In this document: positions 39,117 to 50,822 of the stretch, one piece after another
Position numbering within the stretch: position 1 is the first letter of the stretch
How the letters are laid out: each line of letters begins with the position of its first letter
NCBI GenBank assembly: GCA_963924555.1
Contig: OZ004589.1
Coordinates: 7,378,001-7,442,000, forward strand
Direction of reading: 5' to 3'
Source: Crambe crambe
Lineage: Eukaryota; Porifera; Demospongiae; Poecilosclerida; Crambeidae
DNA length: 64,000 nucleotides
Position numbers and translations under genes: made by a program
The notes under the pieces: model-generated
The model's input: only the letters and a program-made list of their open reading frames with translations
Databases searched by the model: none
What the model was told of the DNA's origin: nothing

Positions 39117-42100
39117 ATGGTGAGCCCATGCCCAGCTGTAGTATTAACACTATGTATTAGCCTGTATATTCAGCACAAATTACCCATATACTCACTGACA
39201 GAGACGGTCGTGTGCCCCAAGCCAAGTTCTGAAAAGAAAGCATGAATACCCTCAGGAAAATGCTGGAGTACCCGCAAAGGTGAATTTTCATTCAGTCTCT
39301 CATGATTTTAGCCAGAATAAATTTTTCAAATAGAAGTCACGTTTGATGCCACGGAGGCAACCCTTGTTGCCTAGCAACATAGGACCGCCTGTAAGGGAGG
39401 AATCCTCTGTAGGAGAAAGCACAGGAGAGATCCCCACAACACTCTCTTCACATGTAAGTGGTAAATACAACTCTTACTTCCTTCAAAAATATATATATAT
39501 AATAGGAAGAGAGAATACAAGCCATACTGAGTAAGCCTTTCAAAGTACCCATGGCTAATTATACTGGTGGGTGTGGTCTAAGGCGTGGTCTCGGTATGCG
39601 AAGGGGAAGTTATGTACGAGCATCCCTTCATGACCCATTTGAGGAGGGAGCTCTGGTCTTGTATACCCCTAAGGAGATGTCTGCTCATGAACAACTAACT
39701 GTTGATAGGTAAGGCGTTTGGGAATAGAGGTTGCCCCTTTAATTATGTCATTTATTGTGCAGCACCAAGCAAGAAATTCATGGTGAGCACATATTATGGT
39801 TCAAAGTATGTTAATTTTTTCATTCCGGTTCCAGTTGTAGTGGATCCAGTCTTGTCACGCGTCCTTCGTCCTCATCAGAGGGAAGGGGTGAAGTTTATGT
39901 GGGACTGTGTGACAGGAGCCACAATCCCTGACAACTATGGTTGCATCATGGCAGATGAAATGGTATAGATGTGATCACAAGAATAGTGACACTTTCAGTC
40001 ACACACTCACCTTGTCTAAACTTATCATCTCATACTATATGCACCACAGGGTCTAGGGAAAACTCTACAGTGTATTGCTCTCATGTGGACACTGTTGAAA
40101 CAAGGACCTAATGGTGAGTAGGTGTGGTCAATCATACCTCACTCTTAAAAGCTTGTATTCAGCTTCTCCTGTGATAGACAAGGCCATTGTAGTCACTCCC
40201 TCCAGTTTGGTGAAGGTACGCGCAGCCTCGCTTTTACAGGCTTTCAATATAACATGCACCATTGTACTCTAGAATTGGCAGAAGGAGATTAGCAAGTGGT
40301 TGGGTGGACGTGTTCATTCAGTTTCCATCGACTCTGGTTCAAAGGATAAGATAGATAAGGAGCTGGCCAGGTTCATGAGTCAACATGGCAGACGGATAGC
40401 CACACCTATTCTCATCATCTCCTATGAGACGTTTCGCCTTCACGCCAAAGTCCTCCACAGTGGCAAGGTTGGCCTGGTCATCTGTGATGAGGTAAGTATT
40501 TAAATCTCAACCTTCATCATTATGTGCAATGTCTACCACACCCCTCTTGTAATAATGTGATAGATTTGTCAGGTCATGTGATCCATTTATCATGTCATGT
40601 GATCAAATCCCAGAGCTAATTTAATTTGGTGACACATTCCCTGACACCCAGTATCTAGTTCTGGACCCCTGCCTTTATGATGTGCCACACCCACTACCTG
40701 TGTCCAGGGTCATCGATTGAAGAACTGTGAGAATCAGACATACACAGCCTTGAGTCAACTTTTGACTCCACGTCGCATCCTCCTCTCAGGCACTCCCATC
40801 CAGAACGACCTCCTGGAGTACTTTAGTCTCCTCCACTTCATTAACACTGGAATACTAGGGACTACCTCAGAGTTCAAACGCAGATTTGAGACCCCCATAT
40901 TGAGAGGGCGGGATGCTTGTGCAACTGACAAGGAGACTAGTCTTGGACAACAGAGATTAGCTGAATTAGCAGATTTAGTCAACAGGTGAATCAATTCAAC
41001 AATAACAAGTGGGGATTTACTCCTGGTATTGGTGGGCTCTATTTAGAACCATACCCCTGCATTTTGAACTCGTGACTCGTACCCTGATATTCATTGCAGA
41101 TGTATCATTCGTCGCACGTCTTCACTGCTGACCAAATACTTGCCTGTCAAGGTAGAACAAGTGATCTGCTGTCGTCTGACAAGCCTGCAGACAGCTCTTT
41201 ATCGTGCCTTCACACAGTCCAAAGCCACCAGGAAGTTACTGCAGGAGGCAGATGGAAAACAAGGAACCAAGAAAACCTCCTCCACGGTCTCCTCCCTCTC
41301 TGCCATCACTCAGCTCAAGAAACTCTGCAACCGTAAGTAAACCTCCAGAGATACATGCAATAGTAAACCTCCAGAGATACATTGTAATTAGCAGTCCTTT
41401 AACTAAGGTATCGTATTACATACTGCAGATCCCATGCTGATCTACGACAAGGTTCTGGAGAGGAGTGAAGGATTTGAAGGAGCACTTGAGCTCTTCCCCG
41501 AAGGCTTCAACCCCAAGGAAATCCAACCTGAGTTCTCAGGTACAGTCATGTCAGTAATCCAGTGACATGCATGTCCATGCAAGTTAACTATATTACTACA
41601 TGGTTGACTCATAACTGACCAATTGTACGAATCAGAGACCCATTTATCTGTGCTCGATTGCCTGACATGTGCTAGCCTGACATGTGCTAGACATGCATGT
41701 ACAATGCAATTCTCATGATATTTTTACTATTATGACCCATTCATTAGGTAAGATGTCTGTATTGGACTGCCTGCTTGCTGTGACACGTGCTACCACTGAT
41801 GACAAAGTGGTCTTGGTCTCCAACTACACGCAAACACTGGACGTGTTCGAGAGGCTATGTAGACTGCGTCGATATCCCCACGTCAGGCTGGATGGATCCA
41901 TGTCAATCAAAAAGAGGCAAAAGATGGTTGAAAGATTTAATGATCCCGCTGTGAGCTCCTCCTCCTTTTGTGTCCCTCCCCCTCATTCATTTACTCTCAT
42001 CCTTCACAGAGTAACGACTTTATCTTTATGTTGAGTAGCAAGGCTGGTGGGTGTGGTCTGAACCTGATAGGTGCTAATAGACTGGTGATGTTTGACCCTG

Positions 42101-44276
42101 ATTGGAACCCAGCTAACGACGACCAAGCCATGGCTAGAGTCTGGAGAGACGGACAGAAAAAACAGGCTAGTCATTTCATAGTTCTTGTTAATACATATAA
42201 ACTTTGAATTCTTTATCTGAACGTTGTGATTTCTCAACTTGCTGCACTGCATGTGGTAAAGGTCTTCATCTACAGACTTCTTTCAGTGAGTGCACATTAT
42301 TATGATGATCAATCTCACCTTAATTGAAGGGTAGAGTCCTGCTGACTCAAGTAATTATAGGGTTAGATTTGGTGTAATATGTGCCATCACTGTGACTGCA
42401 CTTCCCCATGTGCTCCCTTATACATAGTGCCACTACAGTCTGTGCTTCCTTATATATGATACAGTCTGTACTGTAGCTTGGGGAGTAGTACATATTTATG
42501 GTAGCTGATATGCCAATACTACTGTCACCTTTACAGGAACTCACTACCTTCCTACAATGCCACTTATAGTTATATCTGGCAGTTAAAGTTGACAGTCATG
42601 TTTATGATTCATACCCTCTCTTCCTCTCCCTCCCTCTCCACCATACACCTTCCACTTAGACTGGTAGCATTGAGGAGAAGATGTTCCAGCGCCAAGCTCA
42701 CAAGAAAGCCCTGAGCAGTTGTGTGGTGGACAAAGAAGAAAATGTAGAACGCTACTTTTCCAGAGACGACCTCCGTCAACTCTTCCAAGTCAACTCCGAT
42801 ACCTCATCCGACACCCATGATAAGTAAATATACTCCTTTAGTGCTAATCCTGTCCCTACACCCATGATAATCCACCCATGATAATCCACCCATGATAAGG
42901 GTCTTCCATCTGATCCTGACTCATACATTTCCACCTCTAATGCTGTCCTCCCAATTCTAATCCCCCCATAATCTATACCCATGATAAGTAGGAGTCACTC
43001 TCATCCCCTAATAAGGTGGAATGGATAGGTCACTTGACTTAGATAAATCACTCCACTTGTACCACAGCTTGATGTGGTCACAGATGGGCAAAGCAGCTGC
43101 TGCAAATTTGAACCTTTGATCAATTCCACAACTGAAATCTGTTTACTACAATAATAATAATATTTTATAATTGGGCTGAAGACGAGGTGGGTCAAGGTAC
43201 AAAGTTCAAATTGGCCAAAGGAGATGGGTATTCCTTTTATGATATTAGGTGTGAAAACATACATCTAGATATAAGTCACCTGCTTTCTAGTATATCAACC
43301 TTTCCACACAAGGCAGAAGTCTCTGATTTACTCCAGTCTGATTGACAACTGTCTGTGATTGGAGCGTCATTGTGTAGCAGCCTATGCATGACTTATATGG
43401 TGTTATTTAGCTTGACAGGCGTGCTTGTGAGACGCCTGATGGCATTATACTCTACTATGACCTTTTTTCATGGAAGTTGTGAGCAATGAATATCAATTTA
43501 TTAGAATATTGACCTAATGATACTGAACTGAGGTAATATTCACCATCAGACAGGTTAGGTCACAGTTTAAAATTTAAATACACAAAATCAACCTTTGCAC
43601 TGTAAGTTGCTGACTTGATGTCTTCCCATAGCCATCAAAGAGGATATAGAGTTCAAGGTTCATCTTCTCTATGTATTGCAAGTGAACTAACAGATTTCAA
43701 TGATTATGTAATAGGACTTCAGTATACATTGTGTCCCTAAGAAAGTTTTTGTTTGGGATATTGCACAAACTCACTCCTGCAGCTGGGTGACTTGGGAAAA
43801 GTTTATTGAATGGTTGGATACAATAACACTGTGTGTAGTGCAATGCAGTTCGTTGTTTACTTTGTGATGTCAGGGAAAAGACTCTTAATATTGAAATATA
43901 AATGATGTCAGTGCAACTTGTATTATTTCATAGAAAATAAAGCAAGTTTGCTTCACTTTCTGGACAAGATAAATGACTTTTCCCTATAACTAGAGTACAG
44001 GTTTCTCCATTTTTAAACACTGAACTGATCACCCAGACACCTATCCACTCCACTTACCACACTCACAGATTCAACTGCAATCGCTGCATCCTTGGACGAC
44101 AGGTCAAGGCCCCTCCCACAGGAAGTGATACGAACAGCGACCTCTCTCAGTGGCATCACTGTGGTCTGGACAAGAAAGGACTACAAGATCTCATCCTCAA
44201 GAAGATCTGGGATGGAAAAACAATCAGTTTTGTTTTCCATCATAAATCTCATGAATCAAAGATAGAAACAGTCTAA
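39117..44276 (+). CDS. RAD54L: RAD54-like Snf2 recombination translocase
   Basis: Seventeen coding exons: 39117-39119, 39202-39279, 39334-39453, 39506-39708, 39763-39782, 39835-39962, 40050-40113, 40163-40215, 40273-40491, 40708-40985, 41100-41332, 41429-41539, 41748-41950, 42010-42165, 42262-42285, 42660-42823 and 44069-44276. They give 754 aa (human 747). The first coding exon is only the ATG; exon 2 continues [13 protein letters not shown], as in vertebrate RAD54. Walker A is DEM/GLGKT and motif II appears as CDE/GH, both split by introns. [27 protein letters not shown] and [10 protein letters not shown] follow. The C-terminus has the zinc-binding FNCNRC...WHHC. It remodels RAD51 filaments and drives branch migration in homologous recombination. 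The intron after 42165 has a GC donor. Confidence 0.97.
42818..42988 (+). repeat. Short tandem copies of a splice-donor segment
   Basis: The exon 16/donor string CACCCATGATAAGTA is followed by CACCCATGATAATCCA copies at about 42859-42897, and again by CCCATGATAAGTAGGAG at 42979. Alternative donors could therefore be used. Confidence 0.7.
42824..44068 (+). other. Long last intron of RAD54L
   Basis: 1245 bp, much longer than the gene's other introns. Its first 160 bases hold repeats of CCCATGATAA(TCCA), copying the end of exon 16 and its donor (ACCCATGATAAGTA appears again at 42978). The rest is AT-rich without coding signal. Confidence 0.6.
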
Positions 44277-45544
44277 CCCTAAAATTAGCTCTCAATAATC
44301 ACAGACAAGGCAATTCAACTCCTTTATGTTTTTCTCTGTATTAGCAAAAATCATCAGTATGGGCATGGATTGCCTTCAGCCACTAGGAGAGAACTCACTC
44401 AAAAGAATGGCTGGGCTCCTCCTTTGACTATTATTCTCTTTGATTGGGATATTGTATTGGTGATTGTTTATCTGGGATATTGTTATTGTGTTTATCTAAG
44501 CTTTTATTTTTGGACTTATTGTGCTAGGGAATGGACACTATTAGAGTACTCCACACATCCATGGACCAATCATGCTGTCTCCATGCATGACATGTTGGTT
44601 ACCAGACATTATGTTTTTAGCTAGGATCATAGATTGAACATGATAATGGTGAAGCCATGTCCTTTACTGGATGCACAAAGATGGAATTGCTGTCCTAGGC
44701 TTCAGAGCATGTCTTGGGCTTCTGATACCATAAAATTCTTGTGATGTGCTTATCTTAAGTTGTCTCATACACACCAAATAGTTGTATCATGGGCTAGGAA
44801 TAAAATAATGAATCTTGGTGGATTGTCTTATGATCTTGATGCTCCATGCTTATAAGTCCGATTCTTGCAATGAATCAACATGTCATCTAATGAATGTTGA
44901 CTTTTGGCCACCCTCTCTCTGATAAATAACTTTAATATCTCATTCTTGCATGCTCTTCAAGCCATGAATATCAGGTCCTAGACATGATGACTAGCTGTTT
45001 ATTATTGGGAGTGTAAGAAACCCTCAACTGAGTTGTTGATCCACTAGTTGGCTCAAGTATATTATGGTGTGTACCCCCAATACTGTCAAGGATTAAAATT
45101 ACCTTTCCTTTAATGTGGTCATTTGAGTATCAGAACTGCTCAATTCTCAAGGAAGTGGATGCTCCAACTAAATATGTGCTTCAGTGTCATCTTTGGGAAA
45201 GTATAGGACCGCCACCAGTGTTTTGTTGCATAGTGCAGCTGATAATTTATATTATTAACAAGGTGCATTACAACTTGATGACAACACAATTCTGGATTAT
45301 TATTAATACACATAGTTGGTACAAAAATGAGCTGATTGATTTGGTGCCTGTCATGAAAAGTGAAAGTTACTGCACGATAATCGAAGGTTATGTTTACATG
45401 GAAGACAAAAATAAACAGATGGGAGAGAGACAGTTTGCAAAGTACAATAACTCAAAAAAAAGAAAGAAGTGAAGATTGCCACTCGAAATTATGTGAAGGT
45501 GGGTAGGAGGGAGGGGGAGGGTATAGAATAAGTTATGCTATTGG
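44277..45544. other. 1.27-kb convergent spacer
   Basis: Between the stops of RAD54L and the PP2C-like gene. An AATAAA at 44799 may end RAD54L. An open frame of 119 codons at 45113-45472 (+) has no recognisable domain and Lys-rich low complexity at its end. I do not call it a gene. Confidence 0.5.
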
Positions 45545-47021
45545 CTAACAGGGGAAGTGATGTCCTACTTGATAAGCCACCACAGTGGCGTGATCCAGTT
45601 TTCCTCTGGCAGCATTAAATTTGGCTGCAAAGTCTGGGTTTTGACGAGATTCTCTTCTGATATCAATGTTCTCCTCTAGACATTGTGTTCTCAGTACTCT
45701 TTTGTCCTCGGTCACCTCCACTGAGTGATTTATCAGACAAGCTGTCACTGTCTGTGCCGATAACTTGGACCTCAGCTTCTCCTGGTGCTCATTCAGCACT
45801 TTTGTCAGGTGAGGGATGTTATCGCAGCAAGATTTGAGAGTCGATTTTTTCTCTGTCTCTTTGCTACCCATCACTTTGTCAGAGAAGTTATCTGAGACGC
45901 CATCAGATACTGCAAACACAATGTCACCGGGATAAACCGGCAAGTACGCATACGTCAAGTTCGTGAGGTCAGGAGAGGACCCAAAAGAGGGTCCTAACAC
46001 GCCCCCTGCCATCCTCATATCCCTGACCCCATCGAGGGTGTGACAGCCGACCGTGGCTTCAATTACTTGCTTTGTGTGGGGGCAGTAGACGTAAACAGGA
46101 CTGTCACCCACGGCACAAATGAAGAGTCCCCATTCCCCATGTGCCCCCATATCACATACGACAGCAGCGCTCAGGGTTGTTAACGTACCCCCTTTCTTCA
46201 AAATCAGTTCCTGAGCTTTCAAGGTCACACTCTCATGGAGAAGTTGCAGCACTGTTGAAGTTGAAGGATTTGATTCGATACGACCAGAATTATTAGAAAT
46301 GTGATCCATAACAGCATAAGTAGCACAGCGAGCAGCTAATCGACTCTTCTTGCCCCAGTTGACTCCATCAGCCACCGCCATGACGCACCAGTTCTCCCTG
46401 ACCAGAATACCAAACACATCCGCCACAGGGTCACCTACAATACAAGTACAAGAGGAAGGTCTGGAGTCGTTCCTCTCACTGCGGGCAGCAGCCCTGCTCT
46501 TTTGTCGATCTTCTTCATAGAGTGAGAGAGATATCCCATAAGCATACTCCCTTGGTACATTCCAGTAGTGACAACCTGCCACTTTCTCGGTGGTCCTCAT
46601 GGGTGTGTCCTTTGCATCCAGCTCAAATCTAGTCAGTCCAGCATTGGGACCGGTGTATGCGGCACACACTTCACCTCTCCATGGCTTGATGGGTTTACTG
46701 GGTATGGCAGCAGTGCTGGGTCCATATAACATTCCTTGCTGGCTCTTCTGCTTCTTTAAACTGCATTGAATGTGGAGAAAGCACAAAATGAGTATGTATT
46801 TTGTAGAGGCCATAAAAAGTAATCCATCTATGGGGGAAGGAGCATGCTGAAATCTAGGCTTTTTTCCGAAGGCCAGACTTAAACAGAAAAAAAAAAACTC
46901 CGCCCAGCTAGCTATCTAGTACTCACCCGCCAAAAGAGAAAGGTTTTCTTTTCGTTGTGGTGTCGGAGTGGACAGTGCCCAACGTACCGAACTGAGTGTG
47001 AGAACTCATTACTTGTGTCAT
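45545..47021 (-). CDS. PP2C-like phosphatase-fold protein (CG9801/PP2D1 type)
   Basis: Two exons, 47021-46927 and 46760-45545, give 436 aa. The start is set by exon 1 (MTQVMSSHTQFGTLG...KRKPFSFGG), which joins LKKQKSQQGMLYGP in frame. A Met further inside, at 46813, lies in intron sequence. PP2C-fold motifs: AVADGVNWG in place of the usual DGHGG, GDSPVYVY, and VFAVSDGVSDNF. The final DNxT motif is replaced by LDHATVV. Two metal-binding Asp positions (ADG, SDG) remain, but the last Asn is His, so activity may be weak or altered. This family is largely uncharacterised. It is divergent from POMGNT1 at 228 bp. Confidence 0.8.
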
Positions 47022-47249
47022 CCTTGCTTTGCCTGTTTTGCTAAAAAAAAAAAAATCTTTATATTTTATAAGCATGCGCTGTCAGCCTATAATTGGTATG
47101 TAGATGGCATGCGTGGGTGTTGTGGTTAAATTATAGTTGGTTAATGACAAGACTAGGAACAGGTGCCATTTGCAGCGCTGAGTGCTACTTACTTAGACCG
47201 CTGCTGTTGCTAATGGGGCCACATATTCTCCGTTGCTCTTAGCTGGAAG
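47022..47249. promoter_or_regulatory. Bidirectional promoter PP2C-like / POMGNT1
   Basis: 228 bp between divergent starts. It includes an A-run at 47043 and AGCATGCGCTG (NRF1-like core) at 47071-47081. No TATA box is clear. Confidence 0.5.
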
Positions 47250-50200
47250 ATGGCCTGCCTCAAGCGCAGAAGATGGACAGTGAGTTTATGAACTTTAATA
47301 GTGAGTGTGCTCTAATTGGGAATATACCACAGGTGGTGCTAACAATGATAGCTCTGTTGATGTTCAGCCTCAACATCTTATTCCTGATCGATTTAACTAT
47401 CAATCATCAAGCACACAGTAAGATCATCTTCTGTATCGATGAGTCCTGATCCTCTTGTTGCTTTCAGGTCACTTGATTGGTGTCCTGCAGGACAAGAGCA
47501 CTGGTGGGGGGTGGAAGGGTATTTGGAGTGGAAAGGAACATGCCATCAAGAAATTTTATAATGTGGAGGTACTCTCAAGCAAAGAGAAGGTCGAGATTAT
47601 CATAGGAGACAAGGTAAGGTATGGTATGGTCAGCGGTTGATGGTGCTAATGATCCCTCACCCATCCTTTCTTTGATGTGGTTAAAGAGATGCCTAAAGAT
47701 GCTCAATAGATTAACTGAACTCAGAGATGGTTTTCAGCCTTTTCCTCCTCTGGGGATTTATCACTCAATTAACAGTGACATAACATTATGTCTTAATATT
47801 TTAGCTCATTGACACAATGCTTTGTGCATACACCCTCTCCTCCTTGCCTGACGTTGCAGGTGTACAAAAGTGAGAGTGCACTTGGGAATGAGCGAGGGAT
47901 TCATGTGGGCGTGCTCAACCAGGCTACCGGTGACCTCATGGCCACAGGAGTGTTCGATACATACAAACCTGGTGCCGAGAATGACCTTGTGACCTTCATT
48001 AACAGCTTAAGTGACGGCAGGATACTCTGTCTGGCCATCAAGGTCAGAACCCCTCTTCAACAAACATCCTCTTGCTCTTGTCTGTCTGTCTGCCTGTACA
48101 CTTAAATGTACATGTCACATGTAGGATGAAGGAACCTTTTCCCTCAAAGACGCAGGGAGGAACTTGTTGAGTGCTCTTGGCAGTAGACTTAGCGATGTGT
48201 TGTCATGGAGAGATATGTGGGCTCTGGTTACCACAAAGGGAGGAGAGGTACTCGGAGAGGACATTGGAAAATCTGCAAGCATTCAAGAATGGGGGAATCC
48301 TGTCCGAGTTAAAGTCTCCATTCCCATACTTGATTCCATTGTGGAATGCGATTGGCCACAAACAAATGAGAATAAGAAACGACAGAAATTCTGTTCCAAA
48401 TATGAAGGTTACGGTTCACTCTGCCACTGTGCCAAGCCTCTCCCCCTTCCCTCAAAGGCGCCACCCCTTATCCCCAATAACGTAGCTAATGTCCCTATTA
48501 CTGTTATCGCAAGCAACAGACCACTCTACTTGTTCACGATGCTGCGAAGATTGCTTTCTGTGGCAGGGGCCAATTCTTCCATGATCACTGTCTTCATTGA
48601 CGGATTTTTCAACCAGCCCAAGGATGTGGCAGAACTCTTCAACATCAGAGCTGTCCAGGTGAGTGGAAGAGGGAAGCATTTTTTTCAGAGGAGTTGTTAA
48701 TGAAAAGATGAAAGGGGGCAGAGAGGAAGTAAGAAGTCAGTGAGTGTCTGATTTGTAATTGTTCTGGACAACAGACATAGACAAGACTCTTGGTCTTCAT
48801 GTGATTATGAAATCAGAGCATGTTTTATATGGAAAAAGAGAACTATATAATACTCTATTCCCTAATTAGGGGGAAAAAAAATTTTTTTATCATATCATTT
48901 CCACTCCATATAATAGCATGAACCAAAGAGCCAGAAGAATGGGCGCATCTCTCAACACTACAAAGCAAGTCTTGCTGAAACCTTTGACCTTTATCCGGTA
49001 CTAACTTTGCACTATAATAACAGCACAAGTGTATTTAGAGCATATGCACCAGATATATCATTGAAATCATGACATTTTAATGCTGTGTAGAGAGCAAAGT
49101 ACATCATCATTATTGAAGAGGACTTGGAGGTTTCTCCTGACTTTCTTGGGTACTTCAGTCAGACCATCCAGCTGATGGAGGAAGATGACTCCATTTACTG
49201 CGTGTCAGCATGGAACGATCAAGGCTACGAACACTCGTCCCAAGACCCAGCCTTGCTCTACAGAGTGGAGACCATGCCTGGCCTCGGATGGTAAGCAGGC
49301 CACTGGATAGAGTCCAGCTTCTCATTGATACAACCCTTTCTTTCTCCACTGCTCTCTCTTCAGGCTGTTGAAGAAAAAGCTGTTCAAGGAAGAACTCGAA
49401 CCACATTGGCCAGGCCCTGACAAGGTGGGTGTAAGAACTCAATCTTGTTCCACCTCTTATTTCCCCTTGACCCTTTCATTAAACCCATTCCCTTTTGCCC
49501 CTTTCATTATCCCCTGTTTCCCCTTTCATTTCCCCTTGCCCCTTTCATTAAACCAATTCCCTATTTCCTCCTTGCCCCTTTCATTAGTCACCAATTCCCT
49601 ATTTCCTTCTTGCCCCTTTCATTAGCTATGGGACTGGGACATGTGGATGAGACTAGGGTCTGTGCGTAAAGGCAGAGAGTGTGTGATCCCCGATATCTCC
49701 CGTACATTCCACTTTGGGGCCTCAGGCCTAAACATGAACCCTTACTTCCATGACCGCTACTTCAAGAACCACGCCCTCAACGCTGTCCCCAGTGTTAAAC
49801 TCAAGAACGTCCATAGGTGAGGGGTGAAGCTTCTTCTCCAGTTAAACTTGATATCTGATCTTTCTCCTCCAAATTCCAGTTTGACAAAGGACAATTATGA
49901 GTTGATATTACATGGCCTGTTTAGGGAGGGCAGCGTACTAGATCATAACAAAGATCCTTGCAGCAAAACCTTCATTCCTAACACCAAGGTAATTAACACT
50001 ATTAATATTGGGGTCTTCCCCCTTGTGCTAGATGTTCATTTGTTTATGTAGGGGAAAGTTTATACTCTCTATATCAACATGACAAAATCCGATCATTATG
50101 AACATTGGATAAGGCTGGCATCTGTAAGTTAAACTATAGCCTTTGGCCAATTCATAGACTAATAATCATATTCAGCATTGCCTTTTGACTGCAAATTGAT

Positions 50201-50569
50201 CACAAAACAGTTTTCATGCTTAGATTCACTTTGACTGAATTGGTCACATTAAAAAAATATTTTGTTTTTTTCCTTTCAGTCTTGGGAAATTTACTAGTTG
50301 CTATAATGAAACTTTCTTGTGACTTTTTAACTTCTCTTTTCCTTAGTGTTTCCATCTATGGGATTTAGATGCAAGAGGATTTCATAAGGTAAAGGGTTCA
50401 TCATACTGCACCTTACTATGGTAACCACACTGTACAATCTCAGGGTTTGTGGCGGTTTTGGATAAAGGAGAACCATGTGATGGTAGTGGGTCACCCTTAC
50501 TCCCCCTATGCTGCCAAGTACAAACCTCTTGGCATCGTCCCATTCAGCTTTTCACCAAAAAAATCATAG
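47250..50569 (+). CDS. POMGNT1: Protein O-mannose beta-1,2-GlcNAc-transferase 1
   Basis: Exons 47250-47279, 47333-47417, 47468-47613, 47860-48042, 48125-48658, 48917-48997, 49091-49290, 49364-49424, 49626-49816, 49880-49988, 50052-50123, 50347-50388 and 50444-50569 give 619 aa. Parts: short cytosolic tail ([10 protein letters not shown]); type II transmembrane anchor; stem domain of the FAM3/ILEI type ([23 protein letters not shown]); GT13 catalytic domain with a metal-binding [10 protein letters not shown] segment and [28 protein letters not shown]. It adds GlcNAc to O-mannose in the Golgi (M1 core). The anchor and catalytic landmarks are intact. Confidence 0.97.
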
Positions 50570-50632
50570 TAACCAAAAAACCACCATTCCAGCATCAAAT
50601 CAAATCACTTCAGGAATACAAAACTCTTTGTA

Positions 50633-50638
50633 AATAAA
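50633..50638 (+). terminator. Poly(A) signal of POMGNT1
   Basis: AATAAA lies 64 bases past the stop. The convergent DEPDC1 stop is less than 200 bases further on. Confidence 0.6.
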
Positions 50639-50822
50639 AAGAATGTTTGTATAATATTTTTTTATAAAAAAAATTCATACATAATTTTTGATTCTAATCA
50701 TGTTGTCCTACTTGCTGACTCAGTAAGTGGGTGTGGCCAGTTGTGGAATTTTTCATGGTATATTTCAGGATATTGTTTCTGAAACTAAAGCCAAGATTAC
50801 AGAAATGTACTTAGAAATCGCA

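Noticed and set aside
45113..45472. 119-codon frame between RAD54L and the PP2C-like gene
   Set aside because: No recognisable domain, AT-rich composition, a Lys-rich low-complexity end and no partner exons. It could be a chance frame.
46761..46813. Start of the PP2C-like protein at the internal Met at 46813 (MASTKYILILCFLHIQCS, apparent signal peptide)
   Set aside because: A good acceptor (tgcag) ends at 46761, and an upstream exon 46927-47021 joins in frame. The hydrophobic stretch is translated intron.
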